Below are positions 8,091-15,441 of a DNA stretch of 64,000 nucleotides, piece after piece. The notes under the pieces are model-generated. The model was not told the origin of the DNA and ran no database searches. It saw nothing but the letters and a program-made list of their open reading frames with translations. Position numbers and translations under genes: made by a program. Numbering within the stretch: the stretch's first letter is position 1; each line of letters opens with the position of its first letter. The stretch comes from Streptomyces sp. CB01635 (GTDB lineage Bacteria > Actinomycetota > Actinomycetes > Streptomycetales > Streptomycetaceae): assembly GCF_002803065.1 (NCBI RefSeq), contig NZ_NNBL01000001.1:590724-654723 (forward strand), given 5' to 3'.

Positions 8091-8933
8091 ATGAGCACCG
8101 TGATCCGCGCCGCGATCTTCCAGACCGCCTGGACGGGCGACAAAGAGTCCATGATCCAGGTCCATGAACAGGCTGTCCGCGACGCCGCCGCGCAGGGGGC
8201 GAAGGTCCTCTGCTTCCAGGAGCTGTTCTACGGCCCGTACTTCTGCCAGGTGCAGGACGCGAAGTTCTACGAGTACGCCGAGGCGATCCCCGACGGTCCC
8301 ACCGTCCGCCGCTTCCAGGCACTCGCCGCCGAGCACGGCATTGTCCTGGTCCTGCCCATGTACGAGGAGGAGCAGCCCGGCGTCCTCTACAACACGGCCG
8401 CCGTGATCGACGCCGACGGCACCTACCTCGGCAAGTACCGCAAGACCCACATCCCTCAAGTGAAGGGATTCTGGGAGAAGTTCTACTTCCGTCCGGGCAA
8501 CTCCGGCTGGCCCGTCTTCGACACGGCCGTCGGGAAGATCGGCGTCTACATCTGCTACGACCGGCACTTCCCCGAGGGCTGGCGCGCGCTCGGCCTCGAA
8601 GGCGCGCAGATCGTCTTCAACCCGTCGGCGACCTCGCGCGGCCTTTCCGGCTACCTGTGGCAGCTGGAACAGCCGGCGTCCGCCGTCGCGAACGAGTACT
8701 TCGTCGGCGCGATCAACCGCGTCGGCCAGGAGGAGTACGGCGACAACGACTTCTACGGGACGAGCTACTTCGTCGACCCGGAGGGCCAGTTCGTAGGAGA
8801 GGTGGCGGGCGACAAGGAGCCCGAACTCGTCGTCCGTGACCTCGACATGGCGAAGCTGCGGGAGGTCCGCGACCGCTGGCAGTTCTACCGCGACCGCGCC
8901 CCGGGCGCATACACGCCGCTGACCAACCCGTAG
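8091..8933 (+). CDS. nitrilase-superfamily amidohydrolase, beta-ureidopropionase-like (copy 2)
   Basis: A 280-residue paralogue of the protein at 4213-5055, colinear without gaps. The triad is in the same places: E44 (FQELF), K118 (YRKTHIPQ) and C155 (YICYDRHFPE). Long stretches around the active site are identical, while differences gather near residues 47-98 and at the C-terminus. It is 25 bp upstream of dihydropyrimidinase, so this copy is the better candidate for the standard beta-ureidopropionase; the first may have drifted to another N-carbamoyl substrate. The start is the ATG after a GGAGG-type site (CCGGAGG, 8079-8085). Its upstream gap of 102 bp has a TAGGCT -10-like hexamer at 8055 but no good -35. 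Confidence 0.88.
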   Translation: MSTVIRAAIFQTAWTGDKESMIQVHEQAVRDAAAQGAKVLCFQELFYGPYFCQVQDAKFYEYAEAIPDGPTVRRFQALAAEHGIVLVLPMYEEEQPGVLYNTAAVIDADGTYLGKYRKTHIPQVKGFWEKFYFRPGNSGWPVFDTAVGKIGVYICYDRHFPEGWRALGLEGAQIVFNPSATSRGLSGYLWQLEQPASAVANEYFVGAINRVGQEEYGDNDFYGTSYFVDPEGQFVGEVAGDKEPELVVRDLDMAKLREVRDRWQFYRDRAPGAYTPLTNP

Positions 8934-8958
8934 GCAGCGTAGACACGGAAGAGAGAGC

Positions 8959-10365
8959 ATGAGCAGCAGCCGTACCGTCATCCGCGGCGGACTCGTCGTC
9001 ACCGCCGCCGACGAGATCCACGCCGACGTACTCATCGAGGACGGGCGCATCGCGGCCCTCGCCGCGGCCGGCAGCGACGCCGCGGAATCCTGGACCGCGG
9101 ACCGGACGATCGACGCCCGCCAGAAGTACGTCATCCCGGGCGGCGTCGACGCGCACACCCACATGGAGATGCCGTTCGGCGGCACCTTCGCCGCCGACAC
9201 CTTCGAGACGGGCACCCGGGCGGCGGCCTGGGGCGGCACGACCACCATCGTCGACTTCGCCATCCAGACCGTCGGGCACACCCTGCGCGAGGGCCTGGAC
9301 GCCTGGCACGCCAAGGCCGACGGGAACTGCGCGATCGACTACGGCTTCCACATGATCGTCTCCGATGTGCACGACGAGACGCTCAAGGAGATGGACCTGC
9401 TCGTCGCCGAGGGGGTCACGTCGTTCAAGCAGTTCATGGCATACCCCGGAGTCTTCTACTCCGACGACGGGCAGATCCTGCGCGCCATGCAGCGGGCCGG
9501 CGACAACGGCGGCCTGATCATGATGCACGCCGAGAACGGCATCGCGATCGATGTCCTCGTGCAGCAGGCCCTGGAGCGCGGCGAGACCGACCCCCGCTAC
9601 CACGGCGAGGTCAGGAAGGCGCTCCTCGAAGCCGAGGCGACGCACCGCGCCATCAAGCTCGCCCAGGTCGCGGGCGCGCCGCTGTACGTGGTGCACGTCT
9701 CGGCGCGGGAGGCGCTCGCCGAGATCGCGCGCGCCCGCGACGAGGGCCTGAACGTCTTCGGCGAGACCTGCCCCCAGTACCTCTTCCTGTCCACCGACAA
9801 CCTCGCCGAGCCGGACTTCGAGGGCGCCAAGTACGTCTGCAGCACGCCCCTGCGGCCCAAGGACCACCAGGCGGCCCTGTGGCGCGGCCTGCGCACGAAC
9901 GACCTCCAGGTCGTCTCCACCGACCACTGCCCCTTCTGCTTCACCGGGCAGAAGGAGCTGGGCCGCGGCGACTTCTCGAAGATCCCCAACGGCCTGCCGG
10001 GCGTCGAGAACCGTATGGACCTCCTGCACCAGGCCGTCGTCGACGGGCACATCTCGCGCCGCCGCTGGATCGAGATCGCCTGCGCCACACCGGCCCGCAT
10101 GTTCGGCCTCTACCCGAAGAAGGGCACGATCGCGCCCGGCGCCGACGCCGACGTCGTCATCTACGACCCGCACGCCGAGCAGGTCGTCTCCGCGGACACC
10201 CACCACATGAACGTCGACTACTCGGCGTACGAGGGCAAGCGGATCACCGGCCGCGTCGAGACCGTGCTCTCCCGCGGCGAACTCGTCATCACCGAGCGGG
10301 AGTTCACGGGCCGTGCCGGTCACGGCGTGTACACCGCGCGCTCCACCTGCCAGTACCTGAACTAG
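8959..10365 (+). CDS. hydA: dihydropyrimidinase / D-hydantoinase
   Basis: A 468-residue cytoplasmic amidohydrolase that opens the ring of 5,6-dihydropyrimidines or hydantoins to N-carbamoyl amino acids. The binuclear metal site is complete: H66 and H68 (GGVDAHTHMEM), the carbamylated lysine K157 (TSFKQFMAYPG), H190 (MMHAEN), H246 (YVVHVSAREA) and D322 (STDHCPF). Length is normal. It makes the substrate of the flanking beta-ureidopropionase-like enzymes. It is 25 bp after the second amidohydrolase and 16 bp before the LLM oxidoreductase, so these three are almost certainly one transcript. Sequence alone does not separate dihydrouracil from 5-substituted hydantoins as the natural substrate. Confidence 0.93.
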   Translation: MSSSRTVIRGGLVVTAADEIHADVLIEDGRIAALAAAGSDAAESWTADRTIDARQKYVIPGGVDAHTHMEMPFGGTFAADTFETGTRAAAWGGTTTIVDFAIQTVGHTLREGLDAWHAKADGNCAIDYGFHMIVSDVHDETLKEMDLLVAEGVTSFKQFMAYPGVFYSDDGQILRAMQRAGDNGGLIMMHAENGIAIDVLVQQALERGETDPRYHGEVRKALLEAEATHRAIKLAQVAGAPLYVVHVSAREALAEIARARDEGLNVFGETCPQYLFLSTDNLAEPDFEGAKYVCSTPLRPKDHQAALWRGLRTNDLQVVSTDHCPFCFTGQKELGRGDFSKIPNGLPGVENRMDLLHQAVVDGHISRRRWIEIACATPARMFGLYPKKGTIAPGADADVVIYDPHAEQVVSADTHHMNVDYSAYEGKRITGRVETVLSRGELVITEREFTGRAGHGVYTARSTCQYLN

Positions 10366-10381
10366 AAACGTGGTGGATCCC

Positions 10382-11401
10382 ATGGACTTCGGACTCGTCC
10401 TCCAGACCGACCCCCCGGCCTCCGGCGTCGTCTCCCTCATGCAGCGCGCCGAGCGCGAGGGCTTCACCCACGGGTGGACCTTCGACTCGGCCGTGCTGTG
10501 GCAGGAACCCTTCGTCATCTACAGCCGGATCCTGGCCGAGACGTCGCACCTGACCGTCGGCCCGATGGTCACCAACCCGGGCACCCGCACCTGGGAGGTC
10601 ACCGCCTCCACCTTCGCCACCCTCAACGACATGTACGGCAACCGCACCATCTGCGGCATCGGCCGTGGCGACTCCGCGATGCGCGTCGCCGGACGCAAGC
10701 CCAACACGCTCGCCCGGATCAGCGAAGCCATGAAGGTCATCAGGGCGCTCGGCCGCGGCGACGAGGCCGACCTCGGCGGGACGGTCGTCCGCTTCCCGTG
10801 GGTGCGGGACGGTGCCCGACTGCCGGTCTGGATGGCCGCGTACGGGCCCAAGGCCCTGAAGATGGCCGGCGAGGAGGCCGACGGGTTCATCCTCCAGCTC
10901 GCCGACCCGTATCTCACCCAGTACATGATCAAGGCCGTGCGGGACGCGGCCGCCGGCGCGGGCCGCGACCCGTCCGAGGTGAAGATCTGTGTGGCGGCGC
11001 CCGCGTACGTCACCGCCGACGACTCGCCCGAGGCCCTCGCCCACGCGCGCGAGGAGTGCCGCTGGTTCGGCGGCATGGTCGGCAACCACGTCGCCGACCT
11101 CGTCACCAAGTACGGCGAGCACTCCTCGATGGTCCCCGACGAACTCACCGACTACATCAAGGCCCGCCAAGGCTACGACTACGCCCACCACGGCAGGACC
11201 GGGAACCCCGACACGGCGTTCGTACCGGACGAGATCGTCGACCGGTTCTGCCTCATCGGCACCGCACAGGACCAGGTCGAGAAGCTGCGTGCCCTGCGGG
11301 ACCTCGGCGTCGACCAGTTCGCTCTCTACGCCATGCACGACGCGAAGGAGGAGGTGATCGACGCGTACGGGGAGCACGTGATTCCGGCGGTGAACTCCTG
11401 A
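10382..11401 (+). CDS. LLM-class (luciferase-like) F420/FMN oxidoreductase of the pyrimidine cluster
   Basis: A 339-residue TIM-barrel oxidoreductase starting MDFGLVLQTDPPASG. Typical features are RTWEVTASTFATLNDMYGNR near residue 72, CGIGRGDSAMRVAGRKPN, and PVWMAAYGPKALKMAGEEAD near 145-165. It resembles a subfamily I recall as being found beside dihydropyrimidinase genes. ATG 10382 is preferred over the in-frame GTG 10370 because GGTGGA (10372-10377) is then well placed. It may use F420 (as many actinobacterial members do) or FMN. No dihydropyrimidine dehydrogenase is nearby, so it could supply or recycle the dihydro ring; this is a guess from context. Confidence 0.82.
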   Translation: MDFGLVLQTDPPASGVVSLMQRAEREGFTHGWTFDSAVLWQEPFVIYSRILAETSHLTVGPMVTNPGTRTWEVTASTFATLNDMYGNRTICGIGRGDSAMRVAGRKPNTLARISEAMKVIRALGRGDEADLGGTVVRFPWVRDGARLPVWMAAYGPKALKMAGEEADGFILQLADPYLTQYMIKAVRDAAAGAGRDPSEVKICVAAPAYVTADDSPEALAHAREECRWFGGMVGNHVADLVTKYGEHSSMVPDELTDYIKARQGYDYAHHGRTGNPDTAFVPDEIVDRFCLIGTAQDQVEKLRALRDLGVDQFALYAMHDAKEEVIDAYGEHVIPAVNS

Positions 11402-11540
11402 GGCGTGGTGAACGCCTGAGCCCCACCTCCGTACACCCCCGGTCCCTCTCCCCGCCAGGGTCTCCACCGCCCGCACCCGCACGGCCCGTTCGCACCTCCC
11501 CGCTGTCCGAGCCCCCGGCTCCCGAACGAATGGCCTGCTC

Positions 11541-13061
11541 ATGACCGACACCGCGCCACCCACGCTGCCCGCGGGCGGCGGCATCGACCTCAGCGCCGAC
11601 GCCTACCCCTCCGACAGCCGCTACGCCAACGACGACCTGCGTCCCGTCCCCCTCGCCGAACGCCGCTGGACCACCTACAACTTCGTGGCCCTGTGGATCG
11701 GCATGGCCCACTGCATCCCGTCCTGGACCCTCGCGTCCGGCCTCGTCGCGCTCGGCATGGACTGGAAGCAGGCCGTCCTCACCATCGGGCTCGCCAACGT
11801 CATCGTGCTCCTGCCGATGCTGCTCACCGGGCACGCGGGACCCAAGTACGGCATACCCTTTCCCGTCCTCGCCCGCGCCTCGTTCGGCCTGCGTGGCGCC
11901 AACCTGCCCGCGCTGATCCGGGCGGCGGTGGCCTGCTGCTGGTTCGGCATCCAGACGTGGATCGGCGGGCAGGGCGTGTTCGTCCTGCTCGGGAAGGTCT
12001 TCGGCGGCTGGGCCGACGTCTCGCACGTCGGCGGCTACCCGTGGACCCTGTGGCTCTGTTTCGTCCTCTTCTGGGTCCTCGAACTCGCCATCATCTACCG
12101 GGGCATGGACACCCTGCGCCGCTTCGAGAACTGGGCGGCGCCGTTCGTCCTCGTCGGCGCCGTCGTCCTGCTCGTGTGGATCGCGAACAAGGCGGGCGGC
12201 TTCGGCCCGCTCCTCGACGAGCCGTCCAAGGTCGGCTGGGGATCCGACTTCTGGAAGATCTTCTTCCCCGGCCTGATGGGCATGATCGGCTTCTGGAGCA
12301 CGCTCAGCCTCAACATCCCGGACTTCACGCGCTTCGGCAAAGGACAGCGCGCCCAGGTCTGGGGCCAGACCCTCGGCCTGCCCACGACCATGACCCTCTT
12401 CGCCCTGATGTCCGTCCTGGTGACGTCCGGGTCCGAGAAGGTCTACGGCGCCGCGATCTGGGACCCGGTCGCGCTGGCCGGCAAGACCGACAACGTCTTC
12501 GGGCTGCTGTTCGCGCTCATCACGGTCTTTGTCGCGACCATCTCCGTGAACATCGCGGCGAACGTCGTGTCACCCGCGTACGACCTGGCGAACCTCGCGC
12601 CCAAGCTCATCAACTTCCGCACCGGCGCGCTGATCACCGGTGTCATCGGCGTCCTCGTCATGCCGTGGAAGCTGACCTCCACGCCCGAGCTGTACATCTT
12701 CACCTGGCTCGGCGTCGTCGGCGGACTGCTCGGCACCGTCGCCGGCATCCTGATCGCCGACTACTGGATCATCCGCCGCACCGTGCTCCATCTCGCCGAC
12801 CTGTATCTGCAGAACGGCCGCTACTGGTACTCCGGCGGCTGGAACTGGAACGCGGTGATCGCCTTCGCCGTGGGCGGTGTCCTCGCCGTCGGGGGCTCGT
12901 ACTCGACGGTCGACGCGCAGGGCGCCAAGCAGGGACCGTTCCCGGTGGACGGCCTCATCCCGTTCCTCAAGCCACTCGCGGACTACGGCTGGGCGGTCGG
13001 GCTCGGGTCCTCGCTGATCCTTTACGTGGCCCTGGCCAAGGCGCGTGGGGTCCGGATCTAA
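11541..13061 (+). CDS. NCS1-family nucleobase/hydantoin:cation symporter
   Basis: A 506-residue integral membrane protein with about 12 transmembrane segments. It shows the NCS1 landmarks NDDLRPVPLAERRWTTYNF ahead of the first helix, WKQAVLTIGLANVIVLLPML, HAGPKYGIPFPVLARASFG and NIPDFTRFGK. The family imports uracil, hydantoins, allantoin, cytosine or thiamine with Na+ or H+. As the last gene of the cluster it would bring in the pyrimidine or hydantoin that the upstream enzymes degrade. The 139-bp gap before it has no obvious hairpin, so it may share the operon transcript. Its TAA interlocks with the stop of the convergent gene (CTAA, 13058-13061). Confidence 0.9.
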   Translation: MTDTAPPTLPAGGGIDLSADAYPSDSRYANDDLRPVPLAERRWTTYNFVALWIGMAHCIPSWTLASGLVALGMDWKQAVLTIGLANVIVLLPMLLTGHAGPKYGIPFPVLARASFGLRGANLPALIRAAVACCWFGIQTWIGGQGVFVLLGKVFGGWADVSHVGGYPWTLWLCFVLFWVLELAIIYRGMDTLRRFENWAAPFVLVGAVVLLVWIANKAGGFGPLLDEPSKVGWGSDFWKIFFPGLMGMIGFWSTLSLNIPDFTRFGKGQRAQVWGQTLGLPTTMTLFALMSVLVTSGSEKVYGAAIWDPVALAGKTDNVFGLLFALITVFVATISVNIAANVVSPAYDLANLAPKLINFRTGALITGVIGVLVMPWKLTSTPELYIFTWLGVVGGLLGTVAGILIADYWIIRRTVLHLADLYLQNGRYWYSGGWNWNAVIAFAVGGVLAVGGSYSTVDAQGAKQGPFPVDGLIPFLKPLADYGWAVGLGSSLILYVALAKARGVRI

Positions 13062-13711
13062 CCGGTCGGTTTGCCGGTCAGCTCTGTCACCGCGTCCCCG
13101 GCCGCCTTCAGGGCGCCCTTGTAGATGCCGTCCGTCGGGGGCGCGCCGTGGGACTCGAAGTCGCTGCCGTTGTAGGTGACGGTCACCAGGGCGTTGCCTG
13201 CCCTGACCGTCACCACCGCCTCGCGGGTGTTCTGCTTGTCGTGCGAGGTGAGGGCGACGGTGATCCGGGCCTCGTCACCGAGGCCGGGCGCCGTGTCGCC
13301 CTTGCCTCGCGCGGTGAAGGCGGTGTCCGCCGCGGCGGCCGACTCCTTGATCTCGAAGGAGACGTCGAGCCAGCGGTAGTCGTAGTCCTTGAGCGCGCTC
13401 CACGAGCAGCCGCGGCGCAGCGAACGGTCGGCGGCGGCGAGTTCCTTGCCCGCCGGGTCGGCCTTCGGCACCAGCTCCGCGACCGTCTTCGCCGTGACGG
13501 CGGAGCACGGCTCGGGCGGCTTGTCGTAGGCGCGGCTGGTCGCGGACGCCGCCGACTGCGCGGCACGCTTCGTCGAGGGCTGCGGGGCAGCGGCGGGCTG
13601 CCGGGACGAATCCGCCATCGGGCCCGAGGTCCAGGCCCAGCCGGCGCACGCGAGAACCGCGACCGGCAGGACCCGCACGGTCAGCGCGAGGGGGAGAGGG
13701 AGAGAACGCAC
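13058..13711 (-). CDS. exported DUF3558-like protein, possible lipoprotein
   Basis: A 217-residue protein with an N-terminal hydrophobic segment (residues about 5-28, LALTVRVLPVAVLACAGWAW). C22 in VLAC gives a weak lipobox, so it is either a lipoprotein or membrane-anchored. A Pro/Ala/Ser-rich linker leads to a domain with PCSAVTAKTVAELVP and RRGCSWSALKDYDYRWLDV, the paired-cysteine pattern seen in actinobacterial DUF3558 proteins. The GTG start is supported by AAGGGG eight bases upstream. It is convergent with, and its stop interlocks with, the NCS1 permease. Function unknown. Confidence 0.75.
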   Translation of the reverse strand: MRSLPLPLALTVRVLPVAVLACAGWAWTSGPMADSSRQPAAAPQPSTKRAAQSAASATSRAYDKPPEPCSAVTAKTVAELVPKADPAGKELAAADRSLRRGCSWSALKDYDYRWLDVSFEIKESAAAADTAFTARGKGDTAPGLGDEARITVALTSHDKQNTREAVVTVRAGNALVTVTYNGSDFESHGAPPTDGIYKGALKAAGDAVTELTGKPTG

Positions 13712-13863
13712 GGCGTACGCCCCTTGTGCGAGGGGGAGGGGACGCCAGTGTCACACGAGTTGCCCCGGGACAACACCGCCCCCTGCCCCTCATGCGCACC
13801 ATGCGCAGTTCAGTGCGTCCGCATCACCGGGCCTTCACCCCAAAGAGGCCTTCGCGTACGCGG

Positions 13864-14208
13864 TCAGGGCCTCTCCATGAGGGCGGGCAGGGACAGGGCG
13901 GACTCGAAGCGGTCGATCGCGGCGAAGGCGCCGTACGCGATCAGATGGACCAGGCAGTGATCGGTGTAGGGCGGCTTCAGCCAGGCCGCCACGTCCTCGT
14001 CCGTGATCCGGTACGGGGCGACGGCGGCCGGCACCGCGAGGCGCGCCCCGGGCCGCCGGTCGCGGTCGGGCAGCTCGTCCCAGGCGAGCGGGGGAAGTGA
14101 GCCGTCCCAGGCGGCGACTGCCTCCCCGACCAAGGCGATGTCGACGTCGTCGAGGAGGCCCGCGCCCGTGGACGCGGCGTCGAGCAGCGTGACACACGCC
14201 GGGCCCAC
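13864..14208 (-). CDS. short orphan reading frame, unrecognised, possibly a gene remnant
   Basis: A 114-codon frame with strong G/C third positions over its whole length, so it looks like genuine coding sequence. Its predicted protein (LLDDVDIALVGEAVAAWDG, ITDEDVAAWLKPPYTDHC, LVHLIAYGAFAAIDRF) matches no family I know. The only start in frame is the GTG at 14208, which lacks a Shine-Dalgarno and lies directly after a 24-bp palindrome. A possible ATG at 14279 is in another frame. It may be the surviving 3' part of a longer gene or carry a frameshift near 14210. Confidence 0.45.
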   Translation of the reverse strand: MGPACVTLLDAASTGAGLLDDVDIALVGEAVAAWDGSLPPLAWDELPDRDRRPGARLAVPAAVAPYRITDEDVAAWLKPPYTDHCLVHLIAYGAFAAIDRFESALSLPALMERP

Positions 14209-14215
14209 GGTCGTG

Positions 14216-14239
14216 CCGGCCCCGCCCGGGCGGGGCCGG
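14216..14239. terminator. 24-bp perfect GC palindrome downstream of the AraC-type regulator
   Basis: The twelve bases CCGGCCCCGCCC are followed at once by their exact inverse complement, all G/C. It lies 55 bp after the stop of the minus-strand regulator gene and could end that transcript as a long cruciform-like hairpin without a U-tract. An imperfect dyad, TGTCAC...GTGACA, sits beside it at 14255-14278. Confidence 0.5.
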
Positions 14240-14294
14240 GACCGGATCGGGCCTTGTCACCGCACGTACGCAGTGACATGCGGGGCCGCTCGCG

Positions 14295-15155
14295 TCACTC
14301 CCGCTCGACCGGGATCCACAGCTGGGCGTCCGCCTGTGCCGCGTCGGGTGACAGGCGCGTGCTGAGGATCTCGGGGCCCGGACGGCTCCGGTACGGGTTG
14401 GACGGGAACCACTGGGTGAACACGTCCCGCCACAGGTGCTGGAGCGTCTGCGGGAACGGGCCCGAGCTGTCGAAGACGGCCCAGGTGCCCGCCGGGACCA
14501 CGAGGGTGTCCAGGTCGTCAGGGCCTGCGGCGGAGGCCACCACCGCGTGGTAGTAGTCGAGTTCGGTGCCCTCCGCGCGGCTCGGGTCGAGGTCGTCGCT
14601 CACCGAGACGATCCCCTCGGGTTCCTGGTCGGACAGCGCGTGGATCCGGCGCACGGTCTCCTTGTCGATGCCCCGGACGAAGTCGGCGATCGCCGGATTC
14701 ATGCCCTCGTGGACGAGGGGGACCCGTGCCTTCCTGCCGACCACATGGAACTCGGGCTTCTCCATCACTCGGTATCGCATGGTGCTGCTCCCTTCGACGA
14801 TGAGCCGGAAGGACATCCGGGGCTGGGACCGCAGGGCCGCACCGGTCCGCCTGGCCTCGCCGGGGCCCACGCCGTGCAGGCCCCGGAAGGCCCGCGCGAA
14901 CGCCTCGCCCGAGCCGTAGCCGTAACGCACCGCGATCTCGAGGAGCGTCCGCTCCCCGGAGAGCACCTCCGCGCCCGCGACGGTCAGCCGCCTGCGCCGG
15001 ATGTACTCGGAGAGCGGCAGCCCCGCGAGTGCGGAGAACATCCGCCGGAAGTGGTACTCCGACGTCGCCGCGATCCGGGCCAGCTCGGTGATCTCGATGC
15101 GCTGGTCGAGGTGGCGCTCGATGTGGTCCATGGCCTCGTTGAGCCGGTCAAGCAC
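14295..15155 (-). CDS. AraC-family regulator with GyrI-like effector domain
   Basis: A 286-residue regulator. Residues about 1-100 form the two AraC HTH motifs (ITELARIAATSEYHFRRMF and LLEIAVRYGYGSGEAFARAF), and about 125-285 form a GyrI-like (SOUL/BmrR-type) ligand-binding domain, MRYRVMEKPEFHVVGRKARV to LWIPV. This N-terminal HTH plus GyrI layout is that of Rob/SoxS-related drug-responsive activators. The GTG at 15155 is chosen over longer starts because AAGGAG (15162-15167) is six bases upstream. It diverges from the peptide ABC operon, but control of that operon is only a possibility. Confidence 0.85.
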   Translation of the reverse strand: MLDRLNEAMDHIERHLDQRIEITELARIAATSEYHFRRMFSALAGLPLSEYIRRRRLTVAGAEVLSGERTLLEIAVRYGYGSGEAFARAFRGLHGVGPGEARRTGAALRSQPRMSFRLIVEGSSTMRYRVMEKPEFHVVGRKARVPLVHEGMNPAIADFVRGIDKETVRRIHALSDQEPEGIVSVSDDLDPSRAEGTELDYYHAVVASAAGPDDLDTLVVPAGTWAVFDSSGPFPQTLQHLWRDVFTQWFPSNPYRSRPGPEILSTRLSPDAAQADAQLWIPVERE

Positions 15156-15441
15156 CCCGGGCTCCTTCCTGTTGACATCGCTCACGCTAGGGAGGACCCA
15201 TGGTCGCGGACCCGACATCCTGTGCCCGTTCCGGTCGGGCGTGCCCGTTCCGGCCGGTTGGGGTCTTGTGACCTTCTTTGTCGGGGCCGGTTATTCAATC
15301 TTCATCAAATGTGTTCCGCCATGCGGACAACCCTCTTGCCTGTGGACTGTATGCGAAATACGTTCTGCGGTATTCCTTGATCACACACGGATCATCCACA
15401 GGATGTCCCGCACACTCGTCCCCTGGCGGAGGTATCTCCTC
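15156..15441. other. AT-richer divergent intergenic region before the peptide ABC operon
   Basis: This gap is clearly less GC-rich than its surroundings, most so from about 15265 to 15405. It holds two short dyads: TCCGC-CAT-GCGGA around 15316 and AATAC-N8-GTATT (15357-15374). No hexamer pair fits a strong promoter. The GGAGG at 15428-15432 serves the GTG start of the binding-protein gene. An alternative in-frame ATG at 15403 would lengthen the signal peptide by 13 residues. Confidence 0.45.

Noticed and set aside
13835..14279. Alternative frames over the short orphan gene (starts at 14260 and 14279)
   Set aside because: They have poor third-position composition compared with the 13864-14208 frame and read through the GC palindrome as Arg/Pro/Gly repeats.
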